Positions 10,578-18,836 of a stretch of 64,000 nucleotides of DNA are shown one piece after another. Source of the DNA: Solimonas sp036405815 (lineage in GTDB: Bacteria > Pseudomonadota > Gammaproteobacteria > Nevskiales > Nevskiaceae). Made by a program: the position numbers and the translations under genes. Numbering within the stretch: position 1 is the first letter of the stretch; the number at the start of each line of letters is the position of its first letter. The notes under the pieces were generated by a model. It saw nothing but the letters and a program-made list of their open reading frames with translations, was not told the DNA's origin and made no database searches. The stretch covers positions 11,023 through 75,022 of the forward strand of contig DASWWX010000001.1 in the NCBI GenBank assembly GCA_036405815.1. Direction: 5' to 3'.

Positions 10578-11537
10578 TCAGGGCGCCAGGATGCCCAGGG
10601 CGTGCGTACGGGTCGCCGGCGGCAGCGTCGCCATGACACGGCGGTCGTGCGCCGGCACGATGATCAGTTCCGGCGCCGCCTTGTGCAGCAGGTGCAAGTG
10701 CGACAGCGCGGCGCGCACGCCAGCGGCATCCTCGTCGGCCCACCAGCGTGACAGCCACGGGCGCTCCGCCGGCAGCTCCACGCCTTCGCGCTGCCAAGCG
10801 AGGTCGCCGATCAGCGCGTGACTCTTGCCGTCGGGGGTGTGGATGAAGGCGATCGTCGAACCGGGCGTATGGCCACCCGCCGGAACCAGCACGACAGTGC
10901 CGTCGCCAAACACGTCATGGCTGCGCGCAAAGCCCCAGTACGGACCGCTGTCATAACGGAATGTGCGGTAATTGAGCGCGCCCAGTTCGCGCGCCACCCG
11001 TGTCGCGCTACCACCGTGATCGATGAAGGCACGCTCCTCCTCGCTGAGCCATACCGGCACGCCCGGCAGATCGGCGAGACCGGAGACATGGTCCGCGTGC
11101 GCATGGGTCAGCACGACGCCGGCGAGCTTGGTTAACGGCAGACTGGCGCCGGCCAGCTGGTCCGCCACCGCGCCCGCCGGATCGACCCGGAAGTCCGACA
11201 GGACACGCAGCAGCGCCGGTCGTCGCTCGACATGCTGGCGGGCCTCGCGGCCGAATCCGGCGTCAAACAGCAGCACGCCCTGCGGATGCTCGACGATGAC
11301 CACGTCCATGCCGAACTCGCGACGCTCCCAACCGCCGCCTCGCCAGGCAAACAGGGCGCGCGCCCTGACCGACCCGGTATGGATCACCCCCAAGCGCATG
11401 TCGGCCGGCGGATTCGGTGTCACCAGCCGCAGTTCGGCGGCCGTCGTGGTGACGACGATCGGGCGCGGCTGGAAACTCCAGGCCAGCGCGCCGATCGCCG
11501 CCGCCGCCGCGAGCAGCAGCGCGAACCCGATCCGCAT
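10578..11537 (-). CDS. Exported metallo-beta-lactamase-fold hydrolase
   Basis: This is a 319-residue hydrolase with an N-terminal hydrophobic stretch (about residues 4-20) that should direct it to the periplasm or anchor it. Metal ligands of the fold are in place: THAHADH, GGHTPGS, IGDLAW and the final PAHDRR histidine. The pattern resembles AHL-lactonase/SoxH-like members rather than true beta-lactamases, but the substrate cannot be read from sequence. Its start is 2 bases after the stop of the acyl-CoA dehydrogenase gene on the same strand, so the two are almost certainly translated from one message. Confidence 0.83.
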   Translation of the reverse strand: MRIGFALLLAAAAAIGALAWSFQPRPIVVTTTAAELRLVTPNPPADMRLGVIHTGSVRARALFAWRGGGWERREFGMDVVIVEHPQGVLLFDAGFGREARQHVERRPALLRVLSDFRVDPAGAVADQLAGASLPLTKLAGVVLTHAHADHVSGLADLPGVPVWLSEEERAFIDHGGSATRVARELGALNYRTFRYDSGPYWGFARSHDVFGDGTVVLVPAGGHTPGSTIAFIHTPDGKSHALIGDLAWQREGVELPAERPWLSRWWADEDAAGVRAALSHLHLLHKAAPELIIVPAHDRRVMATLPPATRTHALGILAP

Positions 11538-11539
11538 CC

Positions 11540-13336
11540 TCAGAAGGCCTCCAGCGGCATCGTCAGGCAGGTGTCGTCCAGCGTCATCAACTGCTGCGCC
11601 TGTGTTGCCGCCTTCGGCAATTCATAACGGAAGAAGTAGCGGCAGGCCCGCAGCTTGCCTTCGTAGAACGCACTATCGCTGCCCGCGGCGGGCAGCGCGC
11701 GCTGCGCCACCAGCGCCTGCTGCAACCAGACCCAGGCCATCGTCGTGTGGCCGAGCATCTCCAGATACAGATGGGCGTTGGCCAGGAACAGGTCGACCTT
11801 GCCCTGCATCGCTGTCTGGCCCAGCGTCATCGTCACCTGCGCCGCGGTATCGCCCGCACGCTTCAGTGCCTCGGCGTACTCGGCCAACTCCGGCACCGCC
11901 TGCGCCGCCGCCACTGTTTCGCCGAAGCGACCGAGCAGCGCGCGCAGGGCGGCGCCGCTGTGCATCGTCACCTTGCGGCCCAGCAGGTCCAGACCCTGGA
12001 TGCCGTTGGTGCCTTCGTGAATCGGATTGAGGCGGTTGTCGCGGTAGTAGCGCTCGACCGGATAGTCGCGCGTATAGCCGTAGCCCCCGAGGATCTGGAT
12101 CGCGAGCTTGTTCGCCTCCAGACAGAATTCGCTGGGCCAGGCCTTGGCCATCGGGGTCAGGATTTCCAGCAATAGATGCAGGCCCTCCTTGACCTTCGCG
12201 TCCTCGGCGACCGTTGCCTCATCGACCAGCTTGGCGCAGTACAGGCACAGCGCCAGACCGCCCTCCACGTAGGCTTTCTGCTGCAACAGCATGCGCCGCA
12301 CATCGGTGTGCTCGATGATCGGCACTGGCTTGCTGTTCGGATCCTTGTTGCTGGCGGGGCGGCCCTGCGGGCGGTTGCGCGCGTAATCGAGCGAGAACTG
12401 GTAGCCGGCGTAACCGATCGCAGATGCCCCCATGCCGACGCCGATGCGGGCCTCGTTCATCATGTGGAACATGCAGGCCAGGCCCTGGTTCGGCTGGCCG
12501 ACCAGTTCGCCGACACAAGCCTCCTGCTCACCGAAGTTCAGCACCGTGTTGGTGGTACCGCGATAACCCATTTTGTGATTGAGCCCCGCCAATCGCACGC
12601 CGTTGCGTGCACCGAGGCTGCCGTCGTCGTTGACATGGAACTTGGGCACGATGAACAGCGAAATGCCCTTCACGCCCGCCGGCGCACCTTCGATGCGTGC
12701 CAGCACCAGATGCACGATGTTTTCCGACAGTTCGTGCTCGCCGCCAGAGATCCACATCTTGTTGCCGACGATGCGATACGTGCCATCGGCCTGCGCGACG
12801 GCCTTGGTCTTGATGTCGCCCAGCGAGGACCCCGCCTGCGGCTCCGACAGGCACATCGTGCCGAAGAAGCGGCCGGCCAGCATCGGCTGCATGTAACGCG
12901 CCCGTTGCTCAGGCGTGCCATGCACGCGCAGCAGATTGGCCGCAGCGGCGGTCAGGAACGGGTAACCCGACGTGCCCGGATTGGCCGCCAGGAACAGCGC
13001 CGCGCAGGCCTGCGCGATCGTGTACGGCAGCTGCAGCCCGCCATGCTCCGCGTCGAAGGCTGCCGACAGAAAGCCGCCCTCGATGTAGGCGTCCAGCGCC
13101 TGCTTGACCTCGGGCAACAAATGCACGCGCTCGCCATCGAAAGTCGGCTCCTGCGCATCCAGCGCCGCGGCATGCGGCAGGAACTTGTCCTCGGCCAGCC
13201 GCGTTGCGGCGCCGATCACTTCGTCGAACGTGGCGCGGTCGTGCATCGAGAATCGCGCGGCCTGCGTAAGACGGCTGACGTCCAGCCATTCATGCAACAA
13301 AAAATCCAGATCGCGACGGCTAATCAGTTGTGGCAC
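11540..13336 (-). CDS. Acyl-CoA dehydrogenase, DmdC-like
   Basis: This is an FAD-dependent acyl-CoA dehydrogenase of 598 residues, the length of the DmdC (3-methylmercaptopropionyl-CoA dehydrogenase) clade rather than the 380-residue short forms. It shows the N-terminal motif VPQLISRRDLDFLLHEWL, MCLSEPQAGSSLGDIKTKA and MWISGGEHELSENIVHLVLA at the FAD site, and HEGTNGIQGLDLLGRK with the catalytic Glu. A C-terminal AcDH_C extension ends the protein. I chose the GTG at 13336, preceded by GGGGAAG, because it gives the clade's standard N-terminus. The substrate may be a long-chain acyl-CoA; DMSP metabolism is not implied. It heads a leftward unit with the MBL-fold and dusB genes. Confidence 0.88.
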   Translation of the reverse strand: MPQLISRRDLDFLLHEWLDVSRLTQAARFSMHDRATFDEVIGAATRLAEDKFLPHAAALDAQEPTFDGERVHLLPEVKQALDAYIEGGFLSAAFDAEHGGLQLPYTIAQACAALFLAANPGTSGYPFLTAAAANLLRVHGTPEQRARYMQPMLAGRFFGTMCLSEPQAGSSLGDIKTKAVAQADGTYRIVGNKMWISGGEHELSENIVHLVLARIEGAPAGVKGISLFIVPKFHVNDDGSLGARNGVRLAGLNHKMGYRGTTNTVLNFGEQEACVGELVGQPNQGLACMFHMMNEARIGVGMGASAIGYAGYQFSLDYARNRPQGRPASNKDPNSKPVPIIEHTDVRRMLLQQKAYVEGGLALCLYCAKLVDEATVAEDAKVKEGLHLLLEILTPMAKAWPSEFCLEANKLAIQILGGYGYTRDYPVERYYRDNRLNPIHEGTNGIQGLDLLGRKVTMHSGAALRALLGRFGETVAAAQAVPELAEYAEALKRAGDTAAQVTMTLGQTAMQGKVDLFLANAHLYLEMLGHTTMAWVWLQQALVAQRALPAAGSDSAFYEGKLRACRYFFRYELPKAATQAQQLMTLDDTCLTMPLEAF

Positions 13337-13358
13337 AGCGACTTCCCCAGAAAAATTG

Positions 13359-13385
13359 TGGTGCCGCACGCTACGCGCGGCACCA
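13359..13385. promoter_or_regulatory. Inverted repeat in the divergent acyl-CoA dehydrogenase / hydrolase spacer
   Basis: TGGTGCCGC at 13359-13367 is mirrored perfectly by GCGGCACCA at 13377-13385 with a 9-base spacer. It lies between the divergent starts of the acyl-CoA dehydrogenase gene and the alpha/beta hydrolase gene. This geometry suits a dimeric repressor site; a GC-rich transcript hairpin is the alternative. Confidence 0.45.
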
Positions 13386-13432
13386 AGCCCGCGCAAGCCG
13401 CCATAATGCGGTGCATTGCCTACGAGTCCGCC

Positions 13433-14143
13433 ATGTCCGCCGACACCGCCGATCCCGTCGCCCGTCCTGCGCCTCATCTGCTGCTGGCGGAGACTCGCCT
13501 GTGGCCCGAACTGGCGCTGCATGCACTGAGCGCACGCCGACTCGCCGCCGGGCTGCCGCGCGGCGACGGCCATGCCGTTCTGGTCGTACCGGGCTTCGGC
13601 GCTGGCGATCTGGCCACCGCGCCGCTGCGGCGCGTACTGACACGCATCGGCTACGCCGCCTATGGGTGGGATCAGGGTCGCAATCTGGGTATGCGCCCGG
13701 CACTGAAGCAGGCCCTGGGCCTGCGCCTGCACAAGCTCGCCGATCGCCATGGCCCGGTCAGCCTCATCGGCTGGAGCCTGGGCGGCGTCTATGTTCGAGA
13801 AATGGCGCGGCATGCGCCCGAACAGGTGCGCCGCGTCATCACCCTCGGCAGCCCGATCAACGAGCGCCCGGACGCCAACAACCTGATGCCGCTGTTCCAG
13901 CTCATCAACCGCGGACGGCCGATCAAGACCGACCTCGAGGGTTTCCGCAAACGCATCGCACCGCCGCCCGTCCCGTGCACCGCGATCTACACCCGCAGCG
14001 ACGGCATCGTCGCCTGGCGCTGCTGCCGGGAGCCGGAGGCGCCGAATACCGAGAACGTCGAGGTTCGGGGCAGCCACATGGGCCTGGTCTACAACGCGCA
14101 GGCGATCCGCGCGATCGCTGAACGCCTGGCGCGACCCGTCTGA
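13433..14143 (+). CDS. Alpha/beta hydrolase
   Basis: This is a 236-residue serine hydrolase without a signal peptide. It has the oxyanion region VLVVPGFGAGDL, nucleophile elbow LIGWSLGGVYVRE, an acidic residue in YTRSDGIV and the terminal histidine in RGSHMGLV. It is a compact version of the fold, close to predicted esterases found beside acyl-CoA dehydrogenases. The ATG at 13433 is used; an in-frame ATG at 13406 would add 9 residues and neither has a clear ribosome site. Divergence from the acyl-CoA dehydrogenase with an inverted repeat between suggests shared control. Confidence 0.8.
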   Translation: MSADTADPVARPAPHLLLAETRLWPELALHALSARRLAAGLPRGDGHAVLVVPGFGAGDLATAPLRRVLTRIGYAAYGWDQGRNLGMRPALKQALGLRLHKLADRHGPVSLIGWSLGGVYVREMARHAPEQVRRVITLGSPINERPDANNLMPLFQLINRGRPIKTDLEGFRKRIAPPPVPCTAIYTRSDGIVAWRCCREPEAPNTENVEVRGSHMGLVYNAQAIRAIAERLARPV

Positions 14144-14180
14144 TCCCCCCGGCCCCGTCAGCCCCGACGCGAGACGCGCC

Positions 14181-15362
14181 ATGACCCTCGACACGCGCAC
14201 GCTGTATGCGACCGTCGTGCTGGCCTACGGCATCTTCGGCCTGCTGCAATTGGCCATGTGGCGCCTGCGCGGCTCAGAACGGGCCATGCTGTTCTGGGGC
14301 CTGTCCAATCTCTGCTGCGCGGCCGGCGCTTACCTGCAGAGCCTGCGCGACTTCGTACCGGACGTGATCGCGGTGTCTTTTTCCAACGCCATCACGCTGG
14401 TCGGCTACGGCCTGATGTGGGCGGGCCTCAGGCGCTTCGCCGGTCAACCGGTGCCCTGGCTGCCGGTGTGGCTGATCCCGCTGGCGGTCTTCGCGCTGTA
14501 CACCGGCTCCGCGGCGCTGCGCGACAACATCGCCGCGCGCATGGGCGTGTTCATCCTGCTGTTCCTGCTGTTCTGCCTTGCGTGCTACCGCGACGCGCTC
14601 GTTGCGCAACGCCGCGAAGTGCTGCTGATGCGCCGCATCGCCATGATGGCGTTCCTCGCCTCCGCGCTGGTCATGATGGCGCGCGCGGTGCTGCTGGCGT
14701 TCTTCCCGCTCAGCGAAGGTTCCCATTTCGCGCCCAGCGCATTGCTGTCGACCACCGCGCTCCTGCTGCTATCGCTGATCCTGGTGTGGAACCTGACGAT
14801 CATGCTGATGACCAGCGAACGTCTGGAAAACCGCCTGCGCGAAACCGCCTATCAGGATTCGCTGACCGCGATCCTCAACCGCGCCGGCTTTCGCTCGCTG
14901 GCACCGCGACTGGTGGAACGCTGCCGACGAGACCGACGCGCCGTCGCCGTACTGTTGATGGACCTCGACCACTTCAAGAGCGTCAACGACCGCTACGGCC
15001 ATGAAGCCGGCGACCGGCGACTGCGCGCTTTCGCCGAGGCCACGCAGCCCGCGATCCGCGCCGGCGACCTGCTGGCCCGCTACGGCGGCGACGAGTTCTG
15101 CACGGTACTGCCCGACACCACCCTCGACGATGCCGCGCACGTCGCCGAACGAATTCGTGAAAGCTTCGAACGGCAGAAGCTCTTCTACGAGGGACAGGAG
15201 ATCGCGACGACCGTCAGTATCGGCGTCGCACAGGTGCATCACCCGGACGAGTCGCTGGACGATGCCATTGCCCGCGCCGACCGCGCGCTGTACGAAGCCA
15301 AGCGCGGCGGCCGTAACCGCGTGCAGACGGCGCCCCCCACGCCACCGGTGAGCACGACCTGA
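14181..15362 (+). CDS. Membrane diguanylate cyclase (GGDEF)
   Basis: This protein makes cyclic di-GMP from two GTP. The 393-residue product has about six N-terminal membrane helices (residues 10-210) with no named sensor domain, then a GGDEF domain. The active-site loop is intact as GGDEF at residues 302-306. The product-inhibition site RAGD lies five residues before it, so feedback inhibition should operate. SIGVAQVH and ADRALYEAKRGGRNRV complete the domain. It starts 37 bases after the hydrolase gene on the same strand and converges with the Ap4A-phosphorylase-like gene 25 bases on. No EAL or PAS domain is present. Confidence 0.9.
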   Translation: MTLDTRTLYATVVLAYGIFGLLQLAMWRLRGSERAMLFWGLSNLCCAAGAYLQSLRDFVPDVIAVSFSNAITLVGYGLMWAGLRRFAGQPVPWLPVWLIPLAVFALYTGSAALRDNIAARMGVFILLFLLFCLACYRDALVAQRREVLLMRRIAMMAFLASALVMMARAVLLAFFPLSEGSHFAPSALLSTTALLLLSLILVWNLTIMLMTSERLENRLRETAYQDSLTAILNRAGFRSLAPRLVERCRRDRRAVAVLLMDLDHFKSVNDRYGHEAGDRRLRAFAEATQPAIRAGDLLARYGGDEFCTVLPDTTLDDAAHVAERIRESFERQKLFYEGQEIATTVSIGVAQVHHPDESLDDAIARADRALYEAKRGGRNRVQTAPPTPPVSTT

Positions 15363-15387
15363 CACCCGGTCAGCGCCCGGCGTCGGC

Positions 15388-16272
15388 TCAGGCCGTCACC
15401 GCACGCAGCAGGGCCGCGACGCCGATCCGGCGCGCCCGCTCGCGCTGCGCGGCGTCACGCAACAGCAGCGTGCCGGCAAAGCCCAGCGCATTGATGCTGA
15501 TGCCGTCGAGCGCGGCCTGCGTACGCGGCACCAGCATCATCCAGCCGGGCGCGATCAGGCCGTTGTAGTCCTCGCAGCGCCCGGCATCGGGATCGCGTCC
15601 GATCGCCGACAGCAGACGCCGGTACGCCGCGTGCAGCGATTCGGCATCGAGCACGGGCACCGCGGTCAGCGCATGCCGGAACGGCAAACGCGCCACGCAC
15701 ACATCGCCGACTGCCGCCTCCGTCAGCGCCGCCAACACCGCGGCCGACACTGGCAACCCGCGGCGCTCTGCATCCAGCGTCGCCGGCACCCATTGCAGGT
15801 GCCGATGCGGCTGACTGCCGCCGGCGATCGCGCCGGCGTTGTAGAACACCAGTCCTCCCAACAATCCCAGCACTACCGCCGTCGCCGCGCAGTTGGCCGG
15901 ACTCAGGGGTGCCGACTGCGCTTCGAACGCCTCGGTCACGATCAACGCATGCGGCTCGATGACCGGAAACTTGTTGAGCAACAGTACGTGCCGCTGCGGT
16001 AAATGGGCGACGTACAGCGTCGGGTCGTAAGGCAGGAACGGATTGGCGCGCGACGAAGACGTGGCAGCGCTTGCGCTCCCGGCCGGCGGCTTGCGTCGCA
16101 GGCTGTCGACGATGCGCAGTGCATAGGGCACAGCCTCGTCTTCCACCGTTTCCACCGCGGTGGCGATCGGCTGCAGCGCGCCCGAGGCGCGCGCCACCTC
16201 GGTCACGATGTCGATACGCTCACGAAGGGCCGCGGGATCGGCGGGCAGGTCGAAGCGAGGCGCAACGTTCAT
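15388..16272 (-). CDS. ATP adenylyltransferase / Ap4A phosphorylase family protein
   Basis: This 294-residue protein resembles Ap4A phosphorylases, which split diadenosine tetraphosphate with phosphate into ATP and ADP. The HIT-superfamily motif is GGSQPHRHLQW near the middle, with the catalytic His in HRHLQ. Upstream, LYVAHLPQRHVLLLNKFPVI and HALIVTEAFE match the nucleotide-binding part, and YNGLIAPGWMMLVPR lies in the C-terminal part. The ATG at 16272 gives the start MNVAPRFDLP. It follows the bkd E2 gene on the same strand with an 86-base gap containing a 17-bp palindrome (16283-16299). It sits where lpd (E3) often lies in bkd operons, and its link to keto-acid oxidation is unclear. Confidence 0.78.
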   Translation of the reverse strand: MNVAPRFDLPADPAALRERIDIVTEVARASGALQPIATAVETVEDEAVPYALRIVDSLRRKPPAGSASAATSSSRANPFLPYDPTLYVAHLPQRHVLLLNKFPVIEPHALIVTEAFEAQSAPLSPANCAATAVVLGLLGGLVFYNAGAIAGGSQPHRHLQWVPATLDAERRGLPVSAAVLAALTEAAVGDVCVARLPFRHALTAVPVLDAESLHAAYRRLLSAIGRDPDAGRCEDYNGLIAPGWMMLVPRTQAALDGISINALGFAGTLLLRDAAQRERARRIGVAALLRAVTA

Positions 16273-16282
16273 GCCGGCGACA

Positions 16283-16299
16283 GTGCCGCGCCGCGGCAC
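16283..16299. promoter_or_regulatory. 17-bp palindrome upstream of the Ap4A phosphorylase-like gene
   Basis: GTGCCGCG and CGCGGCAC flank a single central C. It lies 11-27 bases before the start of the leftward gene, over the expected ribosome site. The arms share the core GTGCCGC/GCGGCAC with the inverted repeat at 13359-13385. It may be an operator or an mRNA hairpin. Confidence 0.35.
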
Positions 16300-16358
16300 C
16301 CGATGCAACCGGGTCTCGCCTGCCGCCGCGACAACACGTCGCCAACGCGTCGCGCCGC

Positions 16359-17630
16359 TCAGTCGATGAACAACGTCGCCGGATGTTCGAGCAGCGTCTT
16401 GATCGCCTGGATGAACTCGGCGGCGTCCCAACCATCGACGACACGGTGATCGAATGACGACGACAGGTTCATCGTCAATCGCGGCACGACCCCGCCATTC
16501 CTGAACGCCGGGCGCTCGACGATCTTGTTGACGCCGACGATCGCGACTTCCGGCGCATTGATGATCGGCGTCGAGACGATGCCGCCCATCGGGCCGAGGC
16601 TGCTGATCGTGATGCTGGAGCCACCCAGTTCCTCGCGCTTGGCCTTGCCGGTGCGCGCCGCCTCGGCGAGGCGCCGAATCTCGGTGGCCGACTGCCACAG
16701 ATCCAGCATCTCGGCATGGCGCACCACCGGCACGACCAGACCCTGCGGCGTCTGCGTGGCGATGCCGACGTGCGAAGCCGCCGGGCGATGCACGAGGCCG
16801 GCCTCGTCGTCGTAGGTCGCGTTGATCTGCGGAAAGCGCGGACGCACCTTGACCAGCGCCCGCATCAGGAACGGCAGCACCGTCAGCTTGCCGCGATCCT
16901 TGCCGTGTTGCGCGTTGAGATGCTGGCGCAGCGCCTCCAGTTCGGTGACATCCACTTCCTCGACGTAGGCGAAGTGCGGGATGCGCTGCTTGGCGCGCTG
17001 CATCGCCTCGGCGATCTTGCGGCGCAGGCCGATGACCTTGATCATCTCCACCGCGTCGCTGGCGACCGCCGCCGCACTCGCCGCCGGCGCACGCGCGGCC
17101 GGCGATGGAGCGGCCGCGCAGTACTGCTCCAGATCTTCGCGGGTGATGCGCCCGCGCGGGCCACTGCCCGGCACCTGATCGAGATCGACGTCCAGCTCGC
17201 GGGCGCGCTTGCGCACCGCGGGCGAGGTCTGCGGTTTCTCGCCCGCCGGCCGCACCGGCATGGCCGACGGCAACGTCGATGGGATGGCGGTGCTGGTCGC
17301 GCCGGCGGTCGATGGCGGCGTGGACGGCATGGTGGAGGACGCAGCCGGCACAGCCGCCGGCGGCGCGCTGGCTTCCGTCGCTGCCGCCGCATCGGTCTCG
17401 ATCACCACCAGCGCCGCACCGACGGCGATCTTGTCGCCGGCCTCGCCCAGGCGCTCGACGACGCGACCCGCAACCGGCGACGGGATTTCCACCGCGGCCT
17501 TGTCGGTCAGCATATCAACCAGCGGCTGATCCTCGACGACGACGTCGCCGAGTTCGACACGCCAGGTCGCGATTTCGGATTCGGCGATCCCTTCGCCGAC
17601 GTCGGGCAGCTTGAAGACGTAGCGCGCCAT
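16359..17630 (-). CDS. bkdB: Branched-chain 2-oxo acid dehydrogenase E2 (dihydrolipoyl acyltransferase)
   Basis: This is the core acyltransferase of the branched-chain keto-acid dehydrogenase complex: it takes the acyl group from E1 on a lipoyl arm and passes it to CoA. The 423-residue protein has one lipoyl domain (residues 1-75, lipoyl Lys44 in TDKAAVEI), an Ala/Pro/Thr-rich linker, a peripheral-subunit-binding domain (SPAVRKRARELDVDL, GSGPRGRITREDLEQY) and a catalytic domain ending with SFDHRVVDGWDAAEF, which carries the catalytic His and Asp. Its ATG lies one base after the E1 beta stop, so translation is coupled. Confidence 0.93.
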   Translation of the reverse strand: MARYVFKLPDVGEGIAESEIATWRVELGDVVVEDQPLVDMLTDKAAVEIPSPVAGRVVERLGEAGDKIAVGAALVVIETDAAAATEASAPPAAVPAASSTMPSTPPSTAGATSTAIPSTLPSAMPVRPAGEKPQTSPAVRKRARELDVDLDQVPGSGPRGRITREDLEQYCAAAPSPAARAPAASAAAVASDAVEMIKVIGLRRKIAEAMQRAKQRIPHFAYVEEVDVTELEALRQHLNAQHGKDRGKLTVLPFLMRALVKVRPRFPQINATYDDEAGLVHRPAASHVGIATQTPQGLVVPVVRHAEMLDLWQSATEIRRLAEAARTGKAKREELGGSSITISSLGPMGGIVSTPIINAPEVAIVGVNKIVERPAFRNGGVVPRLTMNLSSSFDHRVVDGWDAAEFIQAIKTLLEHPATLFID

Positions 17631-17631
17631 G

Positions 17632-18645
17632 TCAGCTCTCCATCACGCGCTTCAAGGCCCGGCCCACGCGGTCCGGCCCCGGGAAGTACGCCCACTCCAG
17701 CGCATGCGGGTACGGGGTGTCCCAGCCGGTGACACGCTCGATCGGCGCCTCCAGGCTCCAGAAGCAGCGCTCCTGCACCTGCGACAGCAGCTCGGCGCCG
17801 AAGCCGCCGGTGCGCGTCGCCTCATGCACGATCACGCAACGGCCGGTCTTCTCCACCGAAGTCGCGATCGTGTCGGCGTCGAGCGGGAACAGGGTCCGCA
17901 GGTCGATGACCTCGGCGTCCACGCCGGCTTCTTCCGCGGCCTTCAGACAGACGTGCACCATCGTCCCGTAGGTGACGACGGTCACCTGCGTGCCGGGCCG
18001 CGCGACCGCGGCCTTGCCCAGTTCGATGCGGTAGTAGCCCTCCGGCACCTCACCCGCCGGATGCTTGGACCACGGAATCAGCGGACGATCGTGATGGCCG
18101 TCGAACGGTCCGTTGTAGATGCGCTTGGGCTCGAAGAAGATCACCGGATCGTCGTCCTCGATCGCTGCGATCAGCAGCCCCTTGGCGTCGTACGGCGACG
18201 ACGGCATCACCGTCTTCAGGCCGCTGACGTGCGTGAAGATGCCTTCCGGGCTCTGGCTGTGTGTCTGTCCGCCGAAGATGCCGCCCCCGCAGGGCGCGCG
18301 CACCGTGATCGGCGCGGAGAACTCGCCGGCCGAGCGGTAACGCAGGCGCGCCGCCTCCGACACCAGCTGGTCGAACGCCGGATAGATGTAGTCGGCGAAC
18401 TGGATCTCCGCGACCGGACGCAGGCCGTACACGCCCATGCCGACCGCAGTGCCAATGATGCCGCCCTCGGCGATCGGCGTATCGAACACGCGCGTCTTGC
18501 CGTACTTCTTCTGCAGGCCGGCGGTGCAGCGGAACACACCGCCGAAGTAACCGACGTCCTCGCCGAACACGACCACGTTCGGATCGCGCGCCATCATCAC
18601 GTCCATCGCCGAATTAATGGCCTGAATCATGTTCATGGTGCTCAT
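17632..18645 (-). CDS. bkdA2: Branched-chain 2-oxo acid dehydrogenase E1 beta
   Basis: This is the beta subunit of the thiamine-diphosphate-dependent E1 decarboxylase of the branched-chain keto-acid dehydrogenase. The 337-residue product has the transketolase pyrimidine-binding domain (VVVFGEDVGYFGGVFRCT, DTPIAEGGIIGTAVGMG, IQFADYIYPAFDQ) and the C-terminal transketolase domain. The ATG at 18645 follows an AAGG ribosome site. A 191-base spacer separates it from the E1 alpha gene upstream, unusually long for this operon, and is filled by three perfect hairpins. Downstream it runs directly into the E2 gene. Confidence 0.93.
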   Translation of the reverse strand: MSTMNMIQAINSAMDVMMARDPNVVVFGEDVGYFGGVFRCTAGLQKKYGKTRVFDTPIAEGGIIGTAVGMGVYGLRPVAEIQFADYIYPAFDQLVSEAARLRYRSAGEFSAPITVRAPCGGGIFGGQTHSQSPEGIFTHVSGLKTVMPSSPYDAKGLLIAAIEDDDPVIFFEPKRIYNGPFDGHHDRPLIPWSKHPAGEVPEGYYRIELGKAAVARPGTQVTVVTYGTMVHVCLKAAEEAGVDAEVIDLRTLFPLDADTIATSVEKTGRCVIVHEATRTGGFGAELLSQVQERCFWSLEAPIERVTGWDTPYPHALEWAYFPGPDRVGRALKRVMES

Positions 18646-18660
18646 GACACGGTGCCTTGA

Positions 18661-18750
18661 GCGGCGCAGCCGCGAAAGTGGGGTGAGCCGAGCGTTTTGC
18701 GCAGAGCACTGCTCTGCGCGAGGCGAACGCCCGCCCAGACTTGGGCGGGC
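18661..18750. repeat. Cluster of three perfect hairpins within the bkd operon
   Basis: Three inverted repeats stand in line: 18661-18673 (5-bp stem, GCA loop), 18699-18719 (9-bp stem GCGCAGAGC, ACT loop) and 18729-18750 (9-bp stem GCCCGCCCA, GACT loop). On the transcribed (minus) strand no T-run follows any of them, so they are not standard terminators. They resemble REP-type intergenic palindromes and could tune the E1 alpha to E1 beta ratio. Confidence 0.6.
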
Positions 18751-18836
18751 CGGCGCGTTAGCGGGGAATGAGCAACGCGCACCGACTGGCGACGAGGCTG
18801 GGATCGGAGGGATGCTTGCTGAGGCGCGGCCATGAC

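Noticed and set aside
10532..10639. 36-residue N-terminal extension of DusB
   Set aside because: Arg/Trp-rich sequence not found in the family; the standard start MQIGPYRF is at 10531.
13337..14200. N-terminal extension of the acyl-CoA dehydrogenase frame by 288 codons
   Set aside because: It overlaps the whole divergent hydrolase gene and has no domain; the GTG at 13336 gives the family start.
18699..18719. Hairpin next to TTTT that looks like a terminator
   Set aside because: The T-run precedes the stem on the plus strand and becomes an A-run on the transcribed strand, so it does not fit an intrinsic terminator for the bkd genes.
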